Below, in pieces: positions 57,219-64,000 of a stretch of 64,000 nucleotides of DNA (positions are counted from its first letter, which is position 1; each line of letters starts with the position of its first letter). This DNA is from Methylobacterium sp. GXS13 (GTDB lineage Bacteria; Pseudomonadota; Alphaproteobacteria; Rhizobiales; Beijerinckiaceae), in contig NZ_LKKO01000001.1 of NCBI RefSeq assembly GCF_001455965.1, positions 558,001-622,000 of the forward strand, in the 5' to 3' direction. Position numbers and translations under genes: made by a program. The notes beneath the pieces were generated by a model. The model made no database searches and was not told the origin of the DNA. It was given only the letters and a program-made list of their open reading frames with translations.

Positions 57219-58358
57219 TCATGGATGCGGCGTCTCGGGAACCGGAGGCGGGGAGGGCGGCGGCAGGGCGAGCGGCACGACGTTACCGATCCGCGCCGCG
57301 CCCTTGTGGAAGCGCAGGCGCTTCAGGCGACGGGGATCGGCATCGAGCACCTCGAATTCGAGGTTGCCCGGCCCGACGATCAGCTCGCCCCGGGACGGGA
57401 CCCGGCCAGCCAGGGTGACGATCATGCCGCCGAGGGTATCGATCTCCTCGGCCATGTCGCCGACCGCCGCCACGAGGTCGACGCCGGTGGCCTCGCCGAC
57501 CTCGGCCAGCGGCGTGCGGGCATCGGCCACGAACACCTCGTCCTCGCCGTCGACCCGCTGGACCTGCTTGGCCTCGGCGACGTCGTGCTCGTCCTCGATG
57601 TCGCCGACCACGACCTCGATCAGATCCTCGATCGAGATCAGCCCGTCGGTGCCACCATACTCGTCGATGACGAGGGCCATGTGGGTCCGCGTCGCCTGCA
57701 TCCGCACCAGCAGGTCGATGGCTGGCATGGACGGGGGCACGAACAGGACCGGCCGCTGGATGCGGGCGGCGGCGAGCGTCGTGGTGAGGTCGACCTTGCC
57801 GAGATCGAGCGCCCGGGGCAGCCGCACGGGCGCCCGACGGGCAGGCCGCGGCGCGACGGTGGCGTCGGCCTCACCCTCGGCGGGGACGGCGGGCCGGACA
57901 GCCGCGGCGGTGCTGGGGCTGCGCCGGGTCGGCTCGGCCTTGGCGGCGATGTGATCGACGAGGTCGCGGATGTGGACCATGCCGCGAGGGTCATCCAGCG
58001 TCTCGCCATAGACCGGCAGGCGGGAATGACCGGCGTTGCGGAACAGCTTGAGCAAGTCGCCCAGATTGGTGTCGTTCGAGACCGCGACGATGTCGGCCCG
58101 GGGGACCATCACGTCGTCGACCCGCACCTTGTGCAGGCCGAGCACATTCTTGAGCATCACCCGCTCGAGGGGGGTGAGACCGCTCTCGCCGGCATCGGGC
58201 TCGGCGAGCGCCTCCTCGAGACCCTCACGCAGCGAATCGCGCGGCTTGAGGTGGAGCGCCTGCAGGAGGCGGTCGTACCAGGGCTCCCGGGACTGGGACT
58301 CGCCCTCAGTGGAACTGGGCGCGGCCAGGGCCGCGCCGCGACTTCGATCGTTGCTCAT
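57219..58358 (-). CDS. corC: CorC/HlyC-family CBS-domain protein
   Basis: This 379-residue protein has two CBS domains (about 75-240; [41 protein letters not shown] and [38 protein letters not shown]) and a C-terminal CorC/HlyC domain (about 280-360). A low-complexity linker (about 155-180) lies between them. CorC proteins modulate Mg2+/Co2+ efflux; a soluble form without the DUF21 membrane domain, as here, is typical in the ybeX position. It lies between ybeY and lnt. Confidence 0.9.
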   Translation of the reverse strand: MSNDRSRGAALAAPSSTEGESQSREPWYDRLLQALHLKPRDSLREGLEEALAEPDAGESGLTPLERVMLKNVLGLHKVRVDDVMVPRADIVAVSNDTNLGDLLKLFRNAGHSRLPVYGETLDDPRGMVHIRDLVDHIAAKAEPTRRSPSTAAAVRPAVPAEGEADATVAPRPARRAPVRLPRALDLGKVDLTTTLAAARIQRPVLFVPPSMPAIDLLVRMQATRTHMALVIDEYGGTDGLISIEDLIEVVVGDIEDEHDVAEAKQVQRVDGEDEVFVADARTPLAEVGEATGVDLVAAVGDMAEEIDTLGGMIVTLAGRVPSRGELIVGPGNLEFEVLDADPRRLKRLRFHKGAARIGNVVPLALPPPSPPPVPETPHP

Positions 58359-58394
58359 GTCTCTCGGATCTGGGGGCGGTTGGGTATCGGCCGC

Positions 58395-58880
58395 TCAGGC
58401 ATAGGGATCCGGAATGCCCAGCGTCGCAAGGGCTGCGACTTCGAGCGATTCCATGGCCTCGGCCTCGGCCTCACCGATCTCGTGGTCCTGACCGAGACAA
58501 TGCAGGGTGCCATGGACGAGGAGGTGCGCGAGGTGATTCTGGAGCGGCTTCGACTGCTCGGCACTCTCGCGCACAAGGGTCTCGTAGGCAAGGACCACAT
58601 CGCCGAGGGGCAGCGCCACACCCGCATGCCGGGGCTGCGGGGCGGCCGGGAAGGACAAGACGTTGGTGGGCTTGTCCTTGCTGCGCCAGGTGCGGTTGAG
58701 TTCCTGGACGGCGGCGTCGTCGGTCAGCATGACACTGACCTCCACGGGTCCGTCCGGCGGCTCCGGTGCGGCCGCGAGCCCGGCCTCGACGGCCCGGACG
58801 ACGAGCGATTCGAGGTTCGGAATCGCGGCTTCCCAGCGGTCGTCTTCGACGGCCAGATCAATGGCGTGGGACGTGCTCAC
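58395..58880 (-). CDS. ybeY: Endoribonuclease YbeY
   Basis: This 161-residue zinc RNase acts in 16S rRNA 3'-end processing and ribosome quality control. The zinc triad H123, H127 and H133 in HLLVHGTLHCLGQDH and the conserved RSKDKPTNVLSFP are present. It starts at ATG 58880, overlapping the phoH stop by 4 bases, and is followed by corC 36 bases later. Confidence 0.94.
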   Translation of the reverse strand: MSTSHAIDLAVEDDRWEAAIPNLESLVVRAVEAGLAAAPEPPDGPVEVSVMLTDDAAVQELNRTWRSKDKPTNVLSFPAAPQPRHAGVALPLGDVVLAYETLVRESAEQSKPLQNHLAHLLVHGTLHCLGQDHEIGEAEAEAMESLEVAALATLGIPDPYA

Positions 58881-59983
58881 GCCAAGGGCCGGCGCCGGGG
58901 GTTGGGATTGCGGTCGGCGTCACCGTCACCGTGGGAGGCGCGCTCGTAGGCCGTGACGATCCGGCGCACGAGGTCGTGGCGGACCACGTCCACGTCCTTG
59001 AACGTCACCCGGCCGATCCCCTCGACGCCGTCGAGCACGTTCACCGCCTCCACGAGGCCGGACTTCTGGCCCGGCGGCAGGTCGATCTGGCTCGGGTCGC
59101 CGGTGATGATCATGCGCGAGCCCTCGCCGAGGCGAGTCAGAAACATCTTCATCTGCATCGAGGTCGTGTTCTGCGCCTCGTCGAGGAGCACCACGGCGTT
59201 GGTGAGCGTCCGCCCGCGCATGAAGGCCAGCGGGGCGATCTCGATGATCCCGGTCTGCAGGCCGCGATCGACGTGGCGCGCCTCCATGAAGTCGTAGAGG
59301 GCGTCGTAGATCGGGCGCAGGTAGGGATCGACCTTGTCGCGCATGTCGCCGGGCAGGAAGCCCAGGCGCTCGCCGGCCTCCACCGCCGGGCGCGACAGGA
59401 TCAGCCGCTCGGCATGGCCCTGCTCCAGCAGCGACACGGCGTGTCCGACCGCGAGCCAGGTCTTGCCGGTGCCGGCCGGGCCTTCCGCGAAGACCAGCTC
59501 GTTGGTCCGCAGCAGCTTAATGTACTGGTCCTGCGCGGAGTTACGCGCCCGCACGGCGCCACGCTTGCGGGTGGCGATCTGCTCGAAATGCGGCTTGTCG
59601 GCCTCGGCGGCGATGGCTTCGGCAGGGAACAGCGTCGCCTGGGCGGTGGATTCCCGAATCGCCCCGTCGACGTCGCCGAGGGTCAGGGTACTGCCGCCGG
59701 TGCGAACCCGGGCGTAGAGTTTCTGGAAAACCCGCCGGGCCTTCTCGGCGGCGTCAGGTGATCCCTTGATGACGAGGTGGTTGCCGAGCGCTGTCGCAGT
59801 GACGTCGAGACGGCGCTCGATATGGGCGACGTTCTGGTCGTACTGACCGAAGACGAGGCTCGCGAGGCGGTTGTCGTCGAAGGTGAGCGGCACCTCGACC
59901 GCCTCGTCCGCTCCCGCCGGCCTGGCCGCCGGCCCGCGGCCCCGGAGGGCGCCGCGCATGCCAGACCCGTCCGACGCGCTCAA
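58877..59983 (-). CDS. PhoH-like ATPase (YbeZ)
   Basis: This 368-residue protein has an N-terminal KH-like segment (about 25-100; LASLVFGQYDQNVAHIERRLDV) and a PhoH ATPase domain with Walker A AEGPAGTGKTWLA and Walker B AVVLLDEAQNTTSMQM. YbeZ proteins partner with YbeY in RNA metabolism. It overlaps ybeY by 4 bases and follows miaB by 36 bases. Often annotated phoH in alphaproteobacteria. Confidence 0.92.
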   Translation of the reverse strand: MSASDGSGMRGALRGRGPAARPAGADEAVEVPLTFDDNRLASLVFGQYDQNVAHIERRLDVTATALGNHLVIKGSPDAAEKARRVFQKLYARVRTGGSTLTLGDVDGAIRESTAQATLFPAEAIAAEADKPHFEQIATRKRGAVRARNSAQDQYIKLLRTNELVFAEGPAGTGKTWLAVGHAVSLLEQGHAERLILSRPAVEAGERLGFLPGDMRDKVDPYLRPIYDALYDFMEARHVDRGLQTGIIEIAPLAFMRGRTLTNAVVLLDEAQNTTSMQMKMFLTRLGEGSRMIITGDPSQIDLPPGQKSGLVEAVNVLDGVEGIGRVTFKDVDVVRHDLVRRIVTAYERASHGDGDADRNPNPRRRPLA

Positions 59984-60019
59984 CCTGTGATCCTCACCGG
60001 CATCCCCATCACTCGATCC

Positions 60020-61390
60020 TCACGCCGCCACGGCTTCGGTCGCCAACTGGCCGAACAGGCTATTGGTGCCCGCCTCGACGATCCGGACCGGCACGATCAT
60101 CCCGATATGGTGGGGCGCGGCGTCGAACTGCACGGCCAACAGGTGCGGCGTCTTGCCCGCAACCTGACCCGGGCGCCGGCCCGCCTTCTCGACCAGCACG
60201 TCGAAGACCTGGCCGACCGCCGCCCGCTGGTAGGCGTAGCGCTGGCCATCCAGCAGCCCCTGCAGCTCGGCGAGCCGTTCCGCCATCACCGGCTCGGGAA
60301 CCATGTCGCCTCTATCGGCTGCGGGTGTGCCGGGGCGGGGGCTGTACTTGAACGAGAATGCGCTCTCGAACCCGATGTCGCGCACGAGTTGCAGGGTGTC
60401 GGTGAAATCGGAATCGGTCTCGCCGGGGAAGCCGACGATGAAATCCGAGGACAGGGCGGTGTCGGGCCGGGCGGCGCGCACCCGGTCGATCAGGCGGCGA
60501 TACTGATCGCGGGTGTGCTTGCGGTTCATGGCGGCGAGGATCCGGTCCGAGCCCGACTGCACCGGCAGGTGCAGGTAGGGCATCAGGGCCGGCACCTCGG
60601 CATGGGCGCGGACCAGGGACTCGTCGAAATCGTTCGGATGGCTGGTGGTGTAGCGGATCCGGGCGAGGCCAGGGATCTTCGCGACCGCCCGGATCAGCTC
60701 GGCGAGCCCGACCGGGGCGCCGTCGGGGCCCAGGCCGTGATAGCCGTTGACGTTCTGGCCGATCAGCGTGACCTCGCGGGCCCCGCCCTCGGCGAGCCTC
60801 TGGGCCTCGGCCAGCACCGCCGCCACAGGACGCGAGACCTCGGCGCCGCGGGTATAGGGCACCACGCAGAAGGCGCAGAACTTGTCGCAGCCCTCCTGCA
60901 CGGTGAGGAAGGCCGTCGGCCCAGAGGTCCGGCGTCGGGGCAGGTGCGTGAACTTGTCCTCGACCGGGAATTCGGTGTCGACCACCCGGCGCTCGCGGGA
61001 GCTAGCCAAGAGGTCCGGCAGGCGGTGGTAGCTCTGCGGACCGACCACCACGTCGACCGCGGGCTGGCGGACCTGGATCTCGGCCCCCTCGGCCTGCGCG
61101 ACGCAGCCGGCCACCACGATGCGGGTGTCCAGGCCCCGGGCCTGCCGCTCGCCCTTGAGGACGCGCAGGCGGCCGAGTTCGGAATAGACCTTCTCGGCGG
61201 CCTTCTCGCGGATATGGCAGGTGTTGAGGACGACGACGTCGGCCTCCTCCACCGAATCGGTCGCCGTATACCCTTCAGCGCCCAGCACGTCGGCCATGCG
61301 GGCCGCGTCGTAGGCGTTCATCTGGCAACCGTAGGATTTGACGAAGGCCTTCTTCAACGCGTGCCGCCCTAAAACCGTCCGCTTCCCCAT
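60020..61390 (-). CDS. miaB: tRNA-2-methylthio-N6-dimethylallyladenosine synthase MiaB
   Basis: This 456-residue radical-SAM methylthiotransferase modifies A37 of tRNAs. The N-terminal UPF0004 domain has three cluster cysteines (C22, C58, C96), the radical-SAM motif is C168-x3-C172-x2-C175 in CDKFCAFC, and a TRAM domain lies at the C terminus (about 380-445, [21 protein letters not shown]). ATG at 61390 is the family start; the longer open frame upstream is Arg/Pro-rich without similarity. First gene of the miaB-phoH-ybeY-corC-lnt run. Confidence 0.95.
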   Translation of the reverse strand: MGKRTVLGRHALKKAFVKSYGCQMNAYDAARMADVLGAEGYTATDSVEEADVVVLNTCHIREKAAEKVYSELGRLRVLKGERQARGLDTRIVVAGCVAQAEGAEIQVRQPAVDVVVGPQSYHRLPDLLASSRERRVVDTEFPVEDKFTHLPRRRTSGPTAFLTVQEGCDKFCAFCVVPYTRGAEVSRPVAAVLAEAQRLAEGGAREVTLIGQNVNGYHGLGPDGAPVGLAELIRAVAKIPGLARIRYTTSHPNDFDESLVRAHAEVPALMPYLHLPVQSGSDRILAAMNRKHTRDQYRRLIDRVRAARPDTALSSDFIVGFPGETDSDFTDTLQLVRDIGFESAFSFKYSPRPGTPAADRGDMVPEPVMAERLAELQGLLDGQRYAYQRAAVGQVFDVLVEKAGRRPGQVAGKTPHLLAVQFDAAPHHIGMIVPVRIVEAGTNSLFGQLATEAVAA

Positions 61391-61552
61391 GGGCCCGCTC
61401 CGATCCTGCGCGGATCGGCGGGCGGGAGCCTGTAGCACGGATCGTTCGGGCCGTCGCGACGCCCGACGACAAACGCCGGACCGCCCGGGGGTTCGGGCGA
61501 TCCGGCGTCGGGTGATGCAGGGAGGCGGCGGAGCGCGCACGCCGCCCCGTCG

Positions 61553-63286
61553 TCAGTGGGCTACGGCCGCAGCCGGGACGTCGATGACCATCTGCTGGAA
61601 GAACGGCACGTAGGCCTGGAGCATCACGAACATGCCGACCAAACAGGCCAGGGCGATCGAGTGCCAGAACACGAACCGCAGGATCGTGCCTTCCTGGCCG
61701 AAATAGCCGGTGGCCGTGGAGGCGACGACGATCGACTGGGCGTCGACCATCTTGCCCATCACGCCGCCCGACGAGTTCGCCGCCGCCATCAGCACGCCGG
61801 ACAGCCCGAGCTGCTCGGCGGTGATGCGCTGGAGGCCGCCGAACAGGACGTTCGAGGCCGTGTCCGACCCGGTCAAGGCCACGCCGAGCCAACCGAGCAG
61901 CGTCCCGAAGAACGGGTACAGGATGCCGGTGCCCGCGAAGGCGAGACCGAGGGTGGCGTCGACGCCCGCGTAGCGGGTGAGCACGCCCAGCGCCAGCATC
62001 GCCGCGATGGTGATCAGCGAGTAGCGCAGGGCCCAGATGGTCTCGACATAGGCCGTCACCAGCCGCACCGGCGAGAAGCGCATGATGATGCCGGAGATGA
62101 TCGCGGCGATCAGCACCCCGGTGCCGGTGTAGGACATGTAGGTGAACAGGAAGACCGCGCCCTCAGGGACCGGCTTGGCCACCACCGGCGGCACCTTCAG
62201 GATCACGTTATGCAGGCCCGGCACCTCGTATCGCCAGGTGAAGAGCGGGTTCACGATACCCTTGAACCAGCCGGTGCCCCAGATCGCCACGATCACCGAG
62301 AGGACGATCCACGGCACCCAAGCCATCAGGATCTCGCCCTGCGAGGCGGTGCGTGCGCCGGTATGGACCGGGGGGGTGCCGGGAACGCCGGCGCCGAGCG
62401 CCACGGGGCGCTGGGCGGCGAGCGCCAGGGACGGATCGTGGCCGCGCAGGGCCGGCGAGGTCCAGATCTCCCGGGGCTGCCAGACCTTGCGGAAGAGGAC
62501 GAGGGCGAGCATCGAGGCCAGCGAAGCGCCGATATCGACGATCCACGGGTTGACGTAGTTCGAGATCAGGAACTGCGCGATCGCGAAGGATCCGCCGCAG
62601 ATCAGGATCGGCGGCCACACCCGGATCATGCCGCGGAAGCCGGCGAACACCCAGATCAGCCAGAACGGCACGATCAGCGAGAACAGCGGCAGCTGCCGGC
62701 CGATCATCGCACCGAGGATCTCGGGCGGATAGCCGGTCACCGAGGCCAGCCCCTGGATCGGCGCTCCGAGCGCTCCGAAGGCCACCGGAGCGGTGTTGGC
62801 GATCAGCGACAGGCCCGAAGCGGCGAGCGGCGAGAAGCCCAGCCCGATCAGGATGGCGCCGGTAACGGCGACCGGGGTGCCGAAGCCGCCCGCGCCCTCG
62901 AAGAAGGCCCCGAACGCGAAGGCGACCAGGAGCAGCTGCAACCGCCGATCGGCGGTGATGTCGGCCACGGATTGCTGCAGGATGGCGAACCAGCCTTTCT
63001 CGACCGTCAGCCGGTAGAGGAAGATGACGTTGAGGATGATCCAGCCGATCGGGAAGAAGCCCGTGACCATTCCGAGGATCGCGGCCCGGGAGGCGAGTTC
63101 GGTCGGCATGCCGAAGCCGACGATCGCCACCAGCATGGCGAGGCCGAGGGCGATGACGGCGGCGATGTGCGCCTTGACGCGACCGCTCGCGATCATGGCG
63201 AGGAGGGCGATGACCGGCACGGAGGCGGCCAGGGTCGAGAGCCAGGGGCTCCCGAACGGATCATAGACCTGGTTCCAGGTTTGCAA
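61553..63286 (-). CDS. lctP: L-lactate permease (LctP family)
   Basis: This membrane protein of about 577 residues has around 13-14 hydrophobic segments. LctP landmarks include WNQVYDPFGSPWLSTLAASVPV at the N terminus, GAFFEGAGGFGTPVAVTGAILIGLGF, ANTAPVAFGALGAPI and GSDTASNVLFGGLQ. It imports L-lactate, D-lactate or glycolate with protons. TTG at 63286 with GGGAGG 8 bases upstream gives the usual short N terminus (QTWNQVYD); GTG at 63301 overlaps the ribosome site and is less likely. No lactate dehydrogenase gene is visible nearby. Confidence 0.92.
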   Translation of the reverse strand: MQTWNQVYDPFGSPWLSTLAASVPVIALLAMIASGRVKAHIAAVIALGLAMLVAIVGFGMPTELASRAAILGMVTGFFPIGWIILNVIFLYRLTVEKGWFAILQQSVADITADRRLQLLLVAFAFGAFFEGAGGFGTPVAVTGAILIGLGFSPLAASGLSLIANTAPVAFGALGAPIQGLASVTGYPPEILGAMIGRQLPLFSLIVPFWLIWVFAGFRGMIRVWPPILICGGSFAIAQFLISNYVNPWIVDIGASLASMLALVLFRKVWQPREIWTSPALRGHDPSLALAAQRPVALGAGVPGTPPVHTGARTASQGEILMAWVPWIVLSVIVAIWGTGWFKGIVNPLFTWRYEVPGLHNVILKVPPVVAKPVPEGAVFLFTYMSYTGTGVLIAAIISGIIMRFSPVRLVTAYVETIWALRYSLITIAAMLALGVLTRYAGVDATLGLAFAGTGILYPFFGTLLGWLGVALTGSDTASNVLFGGLQRITAEQLGLSGVLMAAANSSGGVMGKMVDAQSIVVASTATGYFGQEGTILRFVFWHSIALACLVGMFVMLQAYVPFFQQMVIDVPAAAVAH

Positions 63287-63359
63287 CGGTCGTCCTCCCA
63301 CGATCCCGACTTCACGGGTTTCGGCCTAGCTAGCAGAGGGACAGCGCCCGCTCAACAGA

Positions 63360-63378
63360 CATGAATCATGTATTCATG
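63360..63378. promoter_or_regulatory. Inverted repeat upstream of lctP
   Basis: CATGAAT-CATGT-ATTCATG is a perfect 7-bp inverted repeat 74 bases upstream of the lctP TTG start. It is a candidate operator for a GntR- or LysR-type lactate regulator, but no regulator gene is in view and the family of the site is not recognised. Confidence 0.4.
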
Positions 63379-63561
63379 GGGTGTTTTACCGGGACATCCC
63401 CCTGGATGGACCGATCCGTCCAGGCTGTCATCGCGCGCTCAGACAAGCAACCCAGTGGACCGCCTCGTCCGGGGACCGCGCGCTGCCCGCGGTTGCTTCG
63501 TTGCGCCTACGATGACGCGACGTCTGTGGCGCGCTGGCCGCATCCGGCCATCCACAAAACC

Positions 63562-64000
63562 TCACACCGTCGCGATCCCGGAACCGCCCAAATCGACCCC
63601 GGGCGAGGCCGAACGGGTGCCGGCGGCGGGCGGGGCCGCACCGCGGCCGGTGGCGAGGCCCTGCAGGGCGGCCCGCACCTCGGCCTCGGCAGCGGCCGTC
63701 GCGACCTTCCGGTCGGTCGACGCTTCGAAAACGATCGGCTTGCCCCAGACCACTTGGACGTCGATCGGGCCACCATTCACGAAGGCGGAGAGGTGCGGCG
63801 CCAACTCCATGTCGCCGTACCACGCGATCTCGGAGCGCTCGGAGCGCACCACCGGCAGGCCATTGCGCCGGGGATAGGCGATCGCCAGCGGCTGAAGGCG
63901 GACGCGCCCCTGTCCAGCCTCGGCCTGCAGGGCGGCGCGCGCGGCGCCTACCAGCGCGGAGCGGAACGGCAGGAGCCGGTTGCCGTCACCGGTGGTCCCT
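63562..64000 (-). CDS. 1-acylglycerol-3-phosphate acyltransferase-like protein, C-terminal part
   Basis: The frame enters from the window edge and ends at 63562, covering about 145 residues. It begins GTTGDGNRLLPFRSALVGAA, which is the FPEGT-G-G motif region of PlsC-type acyltransferases (glycerolipid synthesis at the inner membrane), and continues with LQPLAIAYPRRNGLPVV and IDVQVVWGKPIVFEASTDRK. The catalytic HX4D would lie upstream, outside the window. The gene is complete at its 3' end. Confidence 0.8.
   Translation of the reverse strand, partial: GTTGDGNRLLPFRSALVGAARAALQAEAGQGRVRLQPLAIAYPRRNGLPVVRSERSEIAWYGDMELAPHLSAFVNGGPIDVQVVWGKPIVFEASTDRKVATAAAEAEVRAALQGLATGRGAAPPAAGTRSASPGVDLGGSGIATV

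Noticed and set aside
55692-58949. 1085-codon plus-strand open frame opposite lnt, corC and ybeY
   Set aside because: It is antisense to three well-supported genes, is Arg/Gly/Asp/Gln-rich, and has no recognisable domain; long antisense frames are expected at this GC content.

Overview
The window is about 64 kb of high-GC bacterial chromosome. Protein content and gene order point to a Methylobacterium-like member of the Alphaproteobacteria (order Hyphomicrobiales). The support is an F1-only atp operon (atpHAGDC), the miaB-phoH-ybeY-corC-lnt block, a LovK/LovR-like light-sensing pair, a BA14K-type protein and ChvE-GguAB. The organism name is an inference from these traits. Most of the window is core metabolism and housekeeping; no prophage, CRISPR array or rRNA was seen.

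Layout. 1-13.9 kb: partial circularly permuted ATP-grasp gene, radC and map, a CHCC zinc-finger protein, an FAD monooxygenase, tRNA-Leu(TAA), small secreted and hypothetical proteins, hrpB, a thioesterase, an SMP-30 lactonase, and a run of DUF1285, Nudix CoA pyrophosphatase, DUF6111 and CCA-adding enzyme with overlapping ends. 13.9-19.2 kb: atpC, D, G, A and H on the minus strand, with large palindromic repeats in two spacers. 19.4-25.4 kb: two DsbA-fold proteins, argG, two poorly characterised proteins, mtgA and a polyprenyl synthase. 25.7-31.1 kb: an IS630-type element beside a ChvE-GguA-GguB sugar importer whose permease carries a one-base frameshift. 31.5-38.9 kb: an SDR, a cNMP-binding patatin, an epoxide-hydrolase-like enzyme, a His-rich secreted protein and mutS. 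39.1-45.6 kb: a LOV histidine kinase with a receiver-only regulator, an AmpG-like transporter, EcsC, MgtC and ilvA. 45.7-47.3 kb: two toxin-antitoxin modules facing apart (ParDE and DUF433/DUF5615). 47.3-53.6 kb: dgkA, an AbrB-family membrane protein, an argininosuccinate-lyase homologue with a signal peptide, and divergent oxyR/katA. 53.6-64 kb: a BA14K-like protein, an MFS transporter, lnt, corC, ybeY, phoH, miaB, an L-lactate permease and a partial PlsC-type acyltransferase.

The main functional groupings are F1 ATP synthase; RNA and envelope maintenance (miaB, phoH, ybeY, corC, lnt); peroxide defence (oxyR/katA); light sensing; and sugar uptake. The accessory material is the IS element, the toxin-antitoxin pairs and at least three families of intergenic palindromic repeats. 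I found no clearly new multi-gene system. The best leads are the exported lyase homologue (49040-50530), the internally duplicated orphan protein (22256-22876), a 23-nt element shared by two promoters (46229, 48762), and a CtrA/DnaA-box-like cluster (6375-6466).
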